In this document: positions 42,795 to 52,045 of the stretch, piece after piece
How positions within the stretch are numbered: position 1 is the stretch's first letter
Layout of the letters: each line of letters starts with the position of its first letter
From: Bog-473 sp963707835
Lineage (GTDB): Bacteria; Actinomycetota; Acidimicrobiia; Acidimicrobiales; RAAP-2
Reading direction: 5' to 3'
Length of the DNA: 64,000 nucleotides
NCBI GenBank assembly: GCA_963707835.1
Contig: CAVPRI010000001.1
Coordinates: 806,001-870,000 of the forward strand
Made by a program: the position numbers and the translations under genes
The notes under the pieces: generated by a model
Database searches by the model: none
What the model was told of the DNA's origin: nothing
What the model saw: the letters and a program-made list of their open reading frames with translations, nothing else

Positions 42795-44003
42795 ATGGCC
42801 ATTGCTACTCACCGTGAGGTGTATTACGACCCTTACGATCCCGTCATCCATTCCGATCCCTATCCGGTCTACCAACGTCTGCGTGACGAAGCGCCGCTCT
42901 ACTACAACGAGCGGTATGACTTCTTTGCGGTGAGCAGGTTCGCTGAGACAGAGCGCGGTCTGATCGACCGGGAGACGTTTCTCTCGAGTCGGGGCAACAT
43001 CCTCGAGGTCACCAAGGCGGTGATCGAAGGACGCCACCAGATCCCGCCAGGCACCCTGATCCACGAGGACCCGCCGACTCACGCCATCCATCGCGCCCTG
43101 TTGTCACGCTTGTTCACCCCGAAACAGATGAGACTGCTTGAGCCGCAAGTGCGCGACTTCTGCGTCCGTCACCTCGATCGCTTCGCGGGAGCAGAGAGAT
43201 TCGACTTCGTCCTCGATCTGGGCTTGCAGATCCCCATGATGGTCATTTCGATGCTGCTGGGTATCCCGGAGAACGACCAAGAGGCGATCCGCGACTACTT
43301 CGAGCGGACCATGCGGAGCGAGCCGGGCAAGCCATTGGACTTCGGCGCGGGCTTCACGAGTGACATGTTCACCGACTACATCGACTGGCGCTACAGCCAT
43401 CCGTCGGACGATCTGATGACGCTCCTGTTGAGCGCGGAGTTCGAGGACGAGCATGGCATCGTTCGCCGTTTGACCCGTGATGAGGTCCTCACCTTTGTCA
43501 TGGTGCTCGCTGGAGCCGGCAACGAGACGACGAACCGCCTCCTTGGCTGGACGGGCAAACTTCTCGGGGAGCATCCAGAACAGCGAAGAGCGCTCGTCGA
43601 GGATCCGGCCCTCATCCCGAGAGCGATCGAAGAAGTCCTACGGTACGAGCCGATTGCGCAGATCGTTGGAAGGTACGTGGATCGCGACATCGAGCTGTAC
43701 GGAGAGACCCTGCCCAAAGGCAGCATCGTTCTCTTCTTGCCCGGTGCCGCCAATCGTGACGAACGGGTGTTTGCCGACGCCGGTCGGTTCGACATTCATC
43801 GAGAAATGAAACACCACCTGGGATTCGGGTACGGACCTCACTTCTGTCTCGGTGCTTCCCTGGCCCGCCTCGAAGCTCGCGTCGCCTTCGAGGAGGTCCT
43901 CAAGCGATTCCCCGACTGGGAAGTCGACCATGACAACGCAGTGTTCCGTTTGATCTCGATCCAGGGACGAGGGTGGGACTCGATGCCCGTCTTCCTCAGA
44001 TAG
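42795..44003 (+). CDS. cytochrome P450 (paralogue B)
   Basis: This 402-aa P450 has the I-helix LAGAGNETTNRLLG, the K-helix ExxR in EEVLRYEP, and the heme loop FGYGPHFCLG with Cys351. It shares the opening DPYPVYQRLRDEAPLYYN with P450 A, and both end in a similar tail. GGGGAGGGG precedes ATG 42795. An SRPBCC protein gene follows 74 nt downstream, probably in the same transcript, and may bind the same hydrophobic substrate. No ferredoxin is adjacent. Confidence 0.95.
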   Translation: MAIATHREVYYDPYDPVIHSDPYPVYQRLRDEAPLYYNERYDFFAVSRFAETERGLIDRETFLSSRGNILEVTKAVIEGRHQIPPGTLIHEDPPTHAIHRALLSRLFTPKQMRLLEPQVRDFCVRHLDRFAGAERFDFVLDLGLQIPMMVISMLLGIPENDQEAIRDYFERTMRSEPGKPLDFGAGFTSDMFTDYIDWRYSHPSDDLMTLLLSAEFEDEHGIVRRLTRDEVLTFVMVLAGAGNETTNRLLGWTGKLLGEHPEQRRALVEDPALIPRAIEEVLRYEPIAQIVGRYVDRDIELYGETLPKGSIVLFLPGAANRDERVFADAGRFDIHREMKHHLGFGYGPHFCLGASLARLEARVAFEEVLKRFPDWEVDHDNAVFRLISIQGRGWDSMPVFLR

Positions 44004-44077
44004 GTCGTGGGCACTCCCGGATTGCGACCGACGCGTGGGATTACGTCGTGACGCCACGGACCAGGGGGGGGACTTGC

Positions 44078-44518
44078 ATGGGCAAGGCACGAGCAGAAAC
44101 GACGATCGCAAGGCCGGCCGATGTCGTTTGGGGGATGGTCAGCGATTTCGGCGACCTCAGCTGGTACCCAGGAGTGGAGTCGTGCACTCTCAGCGACCAC
44201 GACCGCACGGTCCGCAGAATCGGGATGAGTATCGAAATCGTCGAACGTGAGCTGAATCACGATGACGAGGGCCGTTCCTGTGGATACGAGCTGACCGAGC
44301 TAAACGGCCAGACGCAGATCCTGCGGGGAGACGGTCAGGTCATCGATGCCTCCGAATTGATCGGTCTCCGGGCGACCCTCACCGTGCATCGAGTGGACGA
44401 GATGACATCGTTGGTCACCTACGACGTCGAGACCCTCGACCGGTTCCTTCAAGGGACACGTGATGGCTACCAAGAAGCCCTCGACCACCTGAAGGGCCTG
44501 GCTGAGAGCGGATTGTGA
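44078..44518 (+). CDS. SRPBCC-family (polyketide cyclase/START-like) protein 1
   Basis: This 146-aa protein has the SRPBCC opening AETTIARPADVVWGMVSDFG and the strand DLSWYPGVESCTL, which together form the ligand-binding cavity of the Bet v1-like fold, and ends EALDHLKGL in the closing helix. Members bind or cyclise hydrophobic molecules. GGGGGGGA is found before ATG 44078. It is a paralogue of SRPBCC protein 2 at 48158 (same ADVVW, DFGD and NHDD motifs). Its position after P450 B suggests a shared substrate. Confidence 0.87.
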   Translation: MGKARAETTIARPADVVWGMVSDFGDLSWYPGVESCTLSDHDRTVRRIGMSIEIVERELNHDDEGRSCGYELTELNGQTQILRGDGQVIDASELIGLRATLTVHRVDEMTSLVTYDVETLDRFLQGTRDGYQEALDHLKGLAESGL

Positions 44519-44620
44519 CGTTCTCGCCTCAGGCGTGCACCCGCTTGCGCCGTCGGTGACCGACCTGCCGCGGGCGACCAGGGTGCATCGTCCAGGGCAC
44601 TGTCTGCATCGCCGAGGGCC

Positions 44621-45529
44621 TCATTCGGGCGAGCTGTCGGTTGGTCCCTTCGCTGAGGGGCCCTCAGCCGTGAGTTCGGGTGTGAACGTCGCAGCGACGG
44701 ACATGGGGACCATGTCCCATCCGATCCCCGGCCAATTGAACCATCCGCTCGATGCGAGGGTCCCGCCGTCGGGATGGATGGTGGACCCGGTGACGTAGGC
44801 GGCCAGATCGGATGCGAGAAAGATGACGCAGTTGGAGGTATCCGAAACGCGCCCTTCGCGGGCCATCGGGAAACGGATCGATGCGAAGAGCGGGGCGTCG
44901 GAGCTCACTTCTCGACCCATGATCTTCTGCATGTTTGGCGTTGGGGTGTAGTCGGGCGCAACATTGTTCACCCGGATTCTGTCCGGTCCGAGCTCCACTG
45001 CGAGGCTGCGGGCGAAGTGCTCGACTGCGGCCTTGGCCGCCCCGTAGACAGCGAAGCCGGGAGCAGCGCGCTGGGCTTCGACGGTCGTGAGATTGATGAT
45101 GCTGCCGCCCCGGCCTCCCGCCCTCATCCTCGGGATGGCCATGGAGCATGCCGAAAGGACATGCAGCAGGTTGGTTCGCAGGAGAGCGTCCCACCCCTTG
45201 GGGGTTGTGTCTGAGAACTCAGCATGAAAGGTGCCACCGACACCGTTCACCAAGGTGTCGAGTCGCCCCCATCGTTGATCCACCGCATCGAAGAGAGCGA
45301 CAAGGTTCGCAGGATCTCTGGCGTCTCCGTGAAGGACGATTGCGTCGTGGCCGCCATCTTGCAATGAGCGGCGGAGCAGGTCCACCGCGTCCTCGTCGAT
45401 GTCGATGACTGCCACCCTCACTCCGTTGGCGGCGAGGTCCAGCGCAATCCCCCCACCGAGGCCGCCGGCTCCACCCGTCACGACCGCAACCGTGCCGTCC
45501 AATCCGGCGCGTTCTTCGAGCCAGCCCAT
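44621..45529 (-). CDS. SDR-family oxidoreductase
   Basis: This 302-aa short-chain dehydrogenase has TGGAGGLGGG (18-27), DIDEDA after strand 2 (NAD preference), NGVGG, the catalytic Ser in SIINLTTVEA, and YGAAK. It ends with a longer tail than usual (WPGIGWDMVPMSVAATFTPE), about 40 residues past the HPDGG segment. AAGGAGACAC before ATG 45529 is a strong ribosome site and fixes the start. It is divergent from the tandem NTF2 gene across 466 bp. Confidence 0.92.
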   Translation of the reverse strand: MGWLEERAGLDGTVAVVTGGAGGLGGGIALDLAANGVRVAVIDIDEDAVDLLRRSLQDGGHDAIVLHGDARDPANLVALFDAVDQRWGRLDTLVNGVGGTFHAEFSDTTPKGWDALLRTNLLHVLSACSMAIPRMRAGGRGGSIINLTTVEAQRAAPGFAVYGAAKAAVEHFARSLAVELGPDRIRVNNVAPDYTPTPNMQKIMGREVSSDAPLFASIRFPMAREGRVSDTSNCVIFLASDLAAYVTGSTIHPDGGTLASSGWFNWPGIGWDMVPMSVAATFTPELTAEGPSAKGPTDSSPE

Positions 45530-45995
45530 AGTGTCTCCTTGATCTCGGATGCGTGCATGGAGAAATCGATCATCGCGTGGAGCGAGAACGGAGAGCCTAT
45601 TGAGTGCCAGCCGTGGATGCTCCGGAGGACATTGCCTGTTGGCGAGGCTTCGGCTGAAGTGTGCAACGGAGCTGTCGGGCACGCTCCCAGAGAGTGAGAA
45701 TTCCCTGCCGGTCACCCCCGCCCGGGCCGTCAGGGGTGACGCCGCGCTGCCGGCGGCGGGTCGTCGAGTTCTCGCCGACCGGGGCGTCCCTTCGATTCCC
45801 CGGCGTCCCTCAGGGCTCCGCGGCCCGAGACAGGGACCAGCCGGTTCTCGACACCACCCCTCCGCGAAGAAGTTGCCAGTGGTCCTGGGAGGGTTTCGGC
45901 GGAGCGGTGGCCACACGTCGCTGTCTGATGTTACCGTGAAATTATCGCGGGATCTGGGGGTCAGTGGATCTGCCGCGACGAGGAGGGGAGTGAGC
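45530..45995. other. 466-bp divergent intergenic region
   Basis: The stretch separates the SDR gene (minus) and the tandem NTF2 gene (plus). An open frame crosses it on the plus strand but is out of character (Arg/Pro/Ser-rich) and has no good start. No RNA gene or palindrome is seen. Confidence 0.5.
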
Positions 45996-46877
45996 GTGAG
46001 CCAAGAGGCGATCCAGTCGTTACACGAGGAAGCCGTGGCGCACGCCGTCCTGGCCGAGCAGTCGGGCGAGCTCATGTGGCGACATATCGAGTCGGAGTAC
46101 ACACAGGACGTCGACAAGATTGCGACCACGCTGGACAGCCGGGCTCCACTCGCCTGGACGCTCGCCCGTGAGGCTGACGACGAGGGCGCGTTCCGGTTCC
46201 TCACGGGTACGTCGGTCGAGACGATCCGCGACCAATACGCGGTCCTACGCAAGGAGATCGAGATTCAGCGCTGGCGCGCGCTCGTTGAGCTCCGGCAGAG
46301 CTGGTACACCGTGACCCAAGGCGTCTGCACCTTGAGGGTCGTCGCCAACGGCTACATCAGCGATGGCGAAACAGTGACGCTGTTCCCTGTCGGCACGGAT
46401 GGCGTGCTCGGCGAGCTCCAGGTCGGCATCGTGGGCCGCCGTGCCGATGGCCAGCTTCCCGTCGACGATCCTGATCTTCCTCGTCTGCGCCTCGCAGCGC
46501 TTGCCGCTCATGAGCAGTACCTGGCGATGCTGCGCGCTGAGGACGTGACCGGAATCGCGGCGGCGCACGCGCCACATGCGGCGATGGCCGTGCGCAGTTA
46601 CCTCACCGACGAGTCGACGCTTGTGAACGTGAATGGCGAGACCGCAATTGGCGCATACTTCTCGTCTTTGTTCGAGCGGTACCACGTACGAGACATTCGC
46701 CTGGTAAACCGGATTGTGGAGCGGTGGTACGTGTTCGATGAACTCCATTGGATCGTGGAGGAGCGCGGTGGGAGGCGTCGCACCCTCGAATACTGCACGG
46801 CGGAGCTCGCCCCCTTCGACTCGGACGGCAAGTACTGGGTACGCACCGGCGCCGGGACTGATCCCGTCGAACACTGA
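45996..46877 (+). CDS. tandem NTF2/SnoaL-like protein
   Basis: This 293-aa protein appears to hold two NTF2-like halves. The first (about 20-155) contains RWRALVELRQSWYTVTQGVC and ANGYISDGETVTLFPVG. The second (about 165-285) contains HEQYLAMLRAEDVTGIAAAH, YLTDESTLVNVNGETAIGAY and the strand DELHWIVEERGGRRRTLEYC. Such pairs can form a pseudo-dimer that acts as isomerase or hydratase. GTG 45996 is chosen because AGGAGGGGAG lies 9 nt before it, too close for GTG 45990. The CoA-transferase gene begins right after its stop. Confidence 0.72.
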   Translation: MSQEAIQSLHEEAVAHAVLAEQSGELMWRHIESEYTQDVDKIATTLDSRAPLAWTLAREADDEGAFRFLTGTSVETIRDQYAVLRKEIEIQRWRALVELRQSWYTVTQGVCTLRVVANGYISDGETVTLFPVGTDGVLGELQVGIVGRRADGQLPVDDPDLPRLRLAALAAHEQYLAMLRAEDVTGIAAAHAPHAAMAVRSYLTDESTLVNVNGETAIGAYFSSLFERYHVRDIRLVNRIVERWYVFDELHWIVEERGGRRRTLEYCTAELAPFDSDGKYWVRTGAGTDPVEH

Positions 46878-46914
46878 CGTGTCCTCGCCCGAGCGCGGCC
46901 GGGAGGGCGCGGGT

Positions 46915-48126
46915 GTGCGCTTCCTCGACGACGTCCGTGTGCTCGAGATCGCAAGCCTCGCCCCGACCCAGCTGGGAATGCACCTGGCCGACCTTGGTGC
47001 TGAGGTCATCAAGATCGAGCCACCCAGGCGGGGCGACGCCACGCGGTTGATTGCCAAGCAGCCCGGATTCGACGACTCCGGCCTGCACCGTCGCTGGAAC
47101 CGGGGGAAGCGCAGCGTCGCCCTCGACACGACGACGGCCGAAGGCGTCGGCCTCCTACGCCAGCTCATCTCTCGGGTCGACATTCTGATCGAGGGACTCC
47201 GCCCTGGCACCCTCGAGCACATGGGGCTGGGGTGGTCGGAGCTCGCCTCCTTGCGGCCCGACCTGGTCATGGTGTCGCTTTCGGGGTATGGCCAGTCTGG
47301 TCCGTACCGAGACATGCCCAGTCACGGCATCGCATTCGACGCGATCTCCGGACTGGCCGCGGTAGACGAAGACGACGCCCGCCCGCGCGTCGCCACCCGC
47401 CACGTGTACTACGGGTCTCTCCTGGCTCCGTTGTTCGGCGCGACCGCGGCTCTGGCGGCGCTGTCGTGGAGCCGGCGGACGGGGCGGCCGGTGCTCCTCG
47501 ACGTTGCGCAGGCCGACGCCGCGGCCTTCGCGAACTTCGCCATCGAGGATATCGCCGCGGAGCGCCGCGCCGCCGTGGCGGGCACCGTCGAGATCTCCCC
47601 ACCCGCAACGCCGCGTGCCGACGGGGATGTTCGGTCCGCGACCCAGGCCTACCGGACCCGTGACGGGCGCCTGCTGATGCTCATGGCGCTGGAGCGTAAG
47701 TTCTTCGTGCGCCTCGCCGGTGCGATCGGCCGCGCCGATCTGATCGAGCATGTACCCGAGGACCAATACATGGTCCTGGTGGACAAGGAGATTGACGACG
47801 CAGTCGCCGCCGCCATCGCATCAGAAGACCTCGTCCACTGGATGCGGGTATTCGCCGATGCAGACGTGCCCGTCGTTCCCGTAAACCGGACGGCGACGGC
47901 GGCTGATGACCCGCAGCTGTCGAGCCGCATCACGTGGCTTCCCGCCGCCCAGGGCACGGTCACAATGAAGTCTCCAGTTCATAGCGAACCTCGTACCGCA
48001 GCGCCGAAACCATCACCGGCGGTGGGTGGCGACACCGCAGCCGTGCTACGCGAGCTGGGAATCGATGTTGCCGAGATCGAACGGCTGGCTGAAGCTGGTG
48101 TCGTCCGCCTTGCCGCTGACGATTGA
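46915..48126 (+). CDS. class III (CaiB/BaiF) CoA-transferase 1
   Basis: This 403-aa protein has the family opening VRVLEIASLAPTQLGMHLAD and LGAEVIKIEPPRRGDATR, then VDILIEGLRPGTLEHMGLGW. Enzymes of this family move CoA between acids through an enzyme-aspartyl intermediate. At the place where the aspartate is expected the text reads VYYGSLLAPLFGATAAL, without an obvious aspartate. GTG 46915 has GGGAGGG 7 nt upstream; GTG 46879, 1 nt after the tandem NTF2 stop, is the alternative. SRPBCC protein 2 follows after 31 nt. Confidence 0.88.
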   Translation: MRFLDDVRVLEIASLAPTQLGMHLADLGAEVIKIEPPRRGDATRLIAKQPGFDDSGLHRRWNRGKRSVALDTTTAEGVGLLRQLISRVDILIEGLRPGTLEHMGLGWSELASLRPDLVMVSLSGYGQSGPYRDMPSHGIAFDAISGLAAVDEDDARPRVATRHVYYGSLLAPLFGATAALAALSWSRRTGRPVLLDVAQADAAAFANFAIEDIAAERRAAVAGTVEISPPATPRADGDVRSATQAYRTRDGRLLMLMALERKFFVRLAGAIGRADLIEHVPEDQYMVLVDKEIDDAVAAAIASEDLVHWMRVFADADVPVVPVNRTATAADDPQLSSRITWLPAAQGTVTMKSPVHSEPRTAAPKPSPAVGGDTAAVLRELGIDVAEIERLAEAGVVRLAADD

Positions 48127-48157
48127 GTCCCACAGACAATCAGAGAGGAGCATCGGA

Positions 48158-48574
48158 ATGCAGAAGCGACGCGCGGAGACGGTGATTGACAGGCCGGCCG
48201 ACGTGGTGTGGTCAAGGATCCGCGATTTCGGCGACATCACATGGATTCCAAACACCGAGTCATGTGTCCGTGATGGTGACGACCGGAGGGTATCGAGGGC
48301 GGCATGGGATTTCGATCTCGTGCAGCGACTTGTCAATCATGACGACGCGGCACGCACCTACAGCTACACACTCGCGGAGCCGCTCGACTTCTCAGTGTTC
48401 TTCGGCCCGGACCACATGGTGAACGTGATCGACGGCACCATCACCGTCATCCCCCACGGAGAGACGTCATCCCTGGTGACCTGGGACATCGAGACGGAGG
48501 ACTTCATGATCGAGGGTGTGCACAAGGAGTATCAGGAGGCACTTGAGAGTCTGAAAGCCCAGCTCGGGGGCTGA
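48158..48574 (+). CDS. SRPBCC-family (polyketide cyclase/START-like) protein 2
   Basis: This 138-aa SRPBCC protein has RRAETVIDRPADVVWSRIRD, FGDITWIPNTESC, LVNHDDAARTYSYTL and the closing helix EYQEALESLKAQL. It is a clear paralogue of SRPBCC protein 1 (44078-44518). AGAGAGGAG precedes ATG 48158. It is the last gene of the plus-strand operon NTF2 tandem - CoA-transferase 1 - SRPBCC 2. It converges with CoA-transferase 2, with 6 bp between the stops. Confidence 0.87.
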   Translation: MQKRRAETVIDRPADVVWSRIRDFGDITWIPNTESCVRDGDDRRVSRAAWDFDLVQRLVNHDDAARTYSYTLAEPLDFSVFFGPDHMVNVIDGTITVIPHGETSSLVTWDIETEDFMIEGVHKEYQEALESLKAQLGG

Positions 48575-48580
48575 AATGGT

Positions 48581-49843
48581 TCAGTCCCGCAGCTCCGCGA
48601 GAATCTCGGCAGTCTGCTCTCCCACCTGTGGTGCGCGGGTGATTCCGGCGGGGATCTGCTCCCCGGTGAAGGGAATGCCCGGGTACGTGACGGAACGGCC
48701 GAGCTCGGGGTGGTCGACCTCGACCGGGTAGCCACGTGCCCGGAAGTGCTCGTTCTCGAGAACCTCGTCGGCCGACCAGACTGCTCCGCAGGGAATCCCG
48801 CGACGTTGGGCTTCCGAGAAGAACTCCGTGGCCGAGAGCTTCGATGCAATGAAGCAAAGGGCCTCGCGGCCGGCGCCGTAGATCGCGGTCGCTTCGACGT
48901 CTGCCCCGAGGACTTTCATCGAGACACCGCCGCGGTCAATACCCATCTGGAGAAAGAAAGCCTCGGGAAACTGATCCTCGATCTCGAGCTCTCGTAACCA
49001 CTCGAGCGCGGCGTGGAAGTTGCCGGCACTGGTGAGGGCGAGTGGGGTGGTCACATAGCGACCGTCGCCGGCGGGTTCTTGGATCCCCATCGTTGGAAAC
49101 GCGCTCGCGTGCCGGCCGGTCTGACGCTGTACGGTCGAGCCGGAGAAAAGCCAATCAACGGAGCTCACTTCGTTGGTCACGTTGGTGGCGGCGTGCATGC
49201 TCACGTCGACGTGCTGGCCAACCCCTGTGAGGTCGCGGTGCACGAGCGCAGTAAGCGCACCGAGCACGGCGAACGCACTCGCGGTGTGGTGCGCGTGCCC
49301 GCCGCTCGGTCGGATGGGCGCGATCTTGTGGTCGTCGTAGCCACAGTTCCATACGGTGCCGCCGCCGGCTAGAAGCGTGAGGTCGGTGGTGGGCTCGTGG
49401 TACTGCGGGAGCAAGCGGCCAAAAGGCGTCACCGACACCCAGATCAGCTCGGGCTGTGCTGCTCGGGCCTGGAGGTGGTCGATGTCGAGGTCGTCGAGCA
49501 CACCTGGGTCCTCCGCCTCGAGGACCACGTCCGCGCCACGGGCCAGTGCGCGGAAGGCATCGCGACCCTCGTGCGTGTGCAGATCGAGCACGACGCTCCG
49601 CTTCGAGGTGTTGTAGGTCCACCACCAAAGGCAGCGGTCGGGGTCAGGGACGTCGTCGACAAATGGGCCGTACTGGCGTGACGCGTGACCACCGGGTGGC
49701 TCCACGACGACAACATCGGCGCCGAGGTCACCGAGCAGCTTGCCTGCATAGGCCGCGCGGTCGCTGGCGAGTTCCACGACCCGCACACCCTCGAGGATGG
49801 GGCGGGTGGGGCCGAGGTCGTCCTTGGTCTCTTCGTGCGGCAT
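48581..49843 (-). CDS. class III CoA-transferase 2 (possible inactive partner subunit)
   Basis: This 420-aa CaiB-type protein has VRVVELASDRAAYAGKLLGD and LGADVVVVEPPGGHASRQYG. In the segment around the catalytic aspartate it reads RPSGGHAHHTASAFAVLGAL, with histidine where aspartate is usual. It begins 1 nt after the stop of CoA-transferase 3 (TGA-C-ATG), so the two are made together. It may be the structural subunit of a heteromeric enzyme. Class III transferases with two different subunits are known (BbsEF). The substrate is unknown. Confidence 0.87.
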   Translation of the reverse strand: MPHEETKDDLGPTRPILEGVRVVELASDRAAYAGKLLGDLGADVVVVEPPGGHASRQYGPFVDDVPDPDRCLWWWTYNTSKRSVVLDLHTHEGRDAFRALARGADVVLEAEDPGVLDDLDIDHLQARAAQPELIWVSVTPFGRLLPQYHEPTTDLTLLAGGGTVWNCGYDDHKIAPIRPSGGHAHHTASAFAVLGALTALVHRDLTGVGQHVDVSMHAATNVTNEVSSVDWLFSGSTVQRQTGRHASAFPTMGIQEPAGDGRYVTTPLALTSAGNFHAALEWLRELEIEDQFPEAFFLQMGIDRGGVSMKVLGADVEATAIYGAGREALCFIASKLSATEFFSEAQRRGIPCGAVWSADEVLENEHFRARGYPVEVDHPELGRSVTYPGIPFTGEQIPAGITRAPQVGEQTAEILAELRD

Positions 49844-49844
49844 G

Positions 49845-51125
49845 TCAGATCACCCCCTGGGCGCCGAGGTCCTTGATCTCGTCGTGGGAGAGACCCAGAA
49901 GCTCCCCGTAGACGTAGTCGTTGTCGCTCCCGAGACACGGCGCACCGCGAGCGATGGACCAGTCCGTCTCCGAGAGGTGGAGTGGGATGCCCTCGACCCG
50001 GGTATCGCCGATCTCCTCATGGTGGACTGTCGGCCACAGGTTCCACTCCGAGGTTCGCGGGTCGTGCTCGATGCGGTCCTCCGGCATCGTGACTTGTGCC
50101 ACGGGCACGCCCGCCTCCCGCAGGATGTCCCGGGTCTTCGAGCGCTCGCGCCTGCTGGTCCACTCCTCGAGTTTGCGGTCAATCTCTTCACGTCGGGCAT
50201 GACGTCCAGCGAACGTTCTCAGCCGTGCGTCGAGCGCCCACGACTCCCCGACGGCCTCGGCCAGGCGGTTCCAATCGTCATCGTTCCGGCAGGCGATCGC
50301 CACCCAGGAGTCCTCGCCCCTTGCCGCGTAGACGCCGTGGGGGACCATCGCGGGGAAGTTCTCCGTGTTGGAGTTCGGGCGGCCGTCGCGGCGCATCGGA
50401 CGCCCGTTCACCGTCGAGTCGAGGAGCTCGGGACCAGCCAGGCCGATTCCGGCTTCCACGCAGGAGAAGTCGATCCACTGGCCCTTCCCGGTCCGGTTGC
50501 GGGCGACGAGACCGGCAAGCACCGCGGCCGCCATGAGGTACGCACCGAGGTGGTCCATGTAGGCGAATCCCCATCCCGCAGGTGGCATGTCGGGCAACCC
50601 CGAGTTGAAGGTGAGGCCGCTGCAGGCCTGCACGACTTGGCCGACGGATTTGAAACTCGAGTACGGCCCCTCCTTGCCGAAGCCGCTGTTCGACACATAG
50701 ACGACCCGCTCGTTGATCTCGCGTAGCCGATCCCAGCCGAAGCCCAGCCGCTCCATGACATGAGCAGAGAAGTTCTCGGTGACGACATCGGAGATTTCCA
50801 CGAGCCGGGACAGCAGCTGCTTGCCTTGCTCGCTCTTGAGGTCCAGGGTCACACCCAGCTTCTCGACGTTGTGGTTGTTGAAGTTGCCACCGAGGTTGAT
50901 GCCCTGGCGTCCGTCGGGTGTAGACCCGCCGCGTAGGAAGTCCCACCGTGGTCTGTCGGTGAGCGGCTCCTCGATCCGGATGACCTGGGCGCCAAAGGAC
51001 GCCAGGAAGCGGGTTGCGCCCGCCCCCGCCAGCAGGCCGGTCAGATCGCAGATCCTTATGTGAGCCAGGGCCGTCGACCGCTGGCTGTCGGCATGCACGC
51101 CGGTGGTATCTGCTGCCCTCGTCAT
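49845..51125 (-). CDS. class III CoA-transferase 3
   Basis: This 426-aa CaiB-type protein has IRICDLTGLLAGAGATRFLA, FGAQVIRIEEPLTDRPRWD, and FAYMDHLGAYLMAAAVLAGL, which keeps an aspartate at the expected catalytic place. It also has SFKSVGQVVQACSGLT. ATG 51125 is preferred to the upstream start because GGGGGGCGG directly precedes it. It is transcribed ahead of CoA-transferase 2 with a 1-nt gap, so it is probably the active partner of a pair that moves CoA to or from a catabolic acid. Confidence 0.9.
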   Translation of the reverse strand: MTRAADTTGVHADSQRSTALAHIRICDLTGLLAGAGATRFLASFGAQVIRIEEPLTDRPRWDFLRGGSTPDGRQGINLGGNFNNHNVEKLGVTLDLKSEQGKQLLSRLVEISDVVTENFSAHVMERLGFGWDRLREINERVVYVSNSGFGKEGPYSSFKSVGQVVQACSGLTFNSGLPDMPPAGWGFAYMDHLGAYLMAAAVLAGLVARNRTGKGQWIDFSCVEAGIGLAGPELLDSTVNGRPMRRDGRPNSNTENFPAMVPHGVYAARGEDSWVAIACRNDDDWNRLAEAVGESWALDARLRTFAGRHARREEIDRKLEEWTSRRERSKTRDILREAGVPVAQVTMPEDRIEHDPRTSEWNLWPTVHHEEIGDTRVEGIPLHLSETDWSIARGAPCLGSDNDYVYGELLGLSHDEIKDLGAQGVI

Positions 51126-51436
51126 CTTCCGCCCCCCACTCCCTGGACGCTCCGGCGATCTGACTTCAACACCCGCCATCGTATGGCTATCACGAACCTG
51201 GTCGCAGGGTCATCTTCACGTCGCCGGGCTTGTGCGTGCTCTTCCGGCCGTCATCTCGGACTGAGAAGGTGGCACGAGGGGCCTCCGTGGATTGGCTCCC
51301 TCCGGAGCGGCTGCTGAACGGCGGTGACAGAATGGGTGTCCGCAGGGTCTGAGTGACGGGTCGCCCTCGCAGGTCTCGGGGACGGCCTTCTCGCAATCTC
51401 AACACGCACTTTTACGGATGAAGGGGGAACACACGG
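51126..51436. other. 311-bp divergent intergenic region
   Basis: Between CoA-transferase 3 (minus) and NTF2/SnoaL protein B (plus). I see no gene, RNA or clear operator. GAAGGGGGAAC just before 51437 is the ribosome site of the plus-strand gene. Confidence 0.4.
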
Positions 51437-51838
51437 ATGGACGACATCGAAGCGATCGAGAAGGTCAAAGCCGTATACGGACGAGCCGCGGACACGAGAG
51501 ACTGGGATCTGCTGCGCACCACCATCACCGACGATTTTTCGTGCGACACGGGTGCCGGGCCCACCATTGGTGCCACCGCGTTCATGGAACGAGTGCGGTC
51601 CAATCCGACAGAAATCACCACGGCGCATCATGCTGTGATGCCTGAGATTGAGCTGACCTCTCCATCGACGGCCACAGGGATCTGGGCGGTGCACATGATG
51701 GCCCGGTTTGCCGATGGACGCGCGGTTGACGGTTTCGGCCATTACTTCGATACGTACGAGAAGGTTGACGGTTCCTGGCGGCTGAGCAGCCTCCGACTCA
51801 AGTGGCTACACGGAAAGGGACGAGGTCAGTCGGACTGA
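51437..51838 (+). CDS. NTF2/SnoaL-like protein B
   Basis: This 133-aa protein has the SnoaL-4 plan: IEAIEKVKAVYGRAADTRDW, LLRTTITDDFSCDTG, GHYFDTYEKVDGSWRLSSLR. It is of the size of ketosteroid-isomerase and limonene-epoxide-hydrolase relatives. ATG 51437 follows GAAGGGGG. Its neighbours are the divergent CoA-transferase pair and the phosphotriesterase-like gene 207 nt downstream. Catalytic residues cannot be named by eye. Confidence 0.82.
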   Translation: MDDIEAIEKVKAVYGRAADTRDWDLLRTTITDDFSCDTGAGPTIGATAFMERVRSNPTEITTAHHAVMPEIELTSPSTATGIWAVHMMARFADGRAVDGFGHYFDTYEKVDGSWRLSSLRLKWLHGKGRGQSD

Positions 51839-52045
51839 CGTCCTGGTTAGCTGGCGGCGGGGGGCTGCGACGTCGCCCCGTTGGGAACATCTCGCCGGCC
51901 GCCGCCAGGGAGCCTCGTGGCGATCAAGCCCGAGTCGAGATCCATCCCGACACGGTGATCATGGAGGGTGAGCCTCGCCGGGAAGATCATCGGTAGGCTC
52001 TTGTTCCCATTGGCATCGGGGCTACCGAGACAGAGGTGGGAATAG

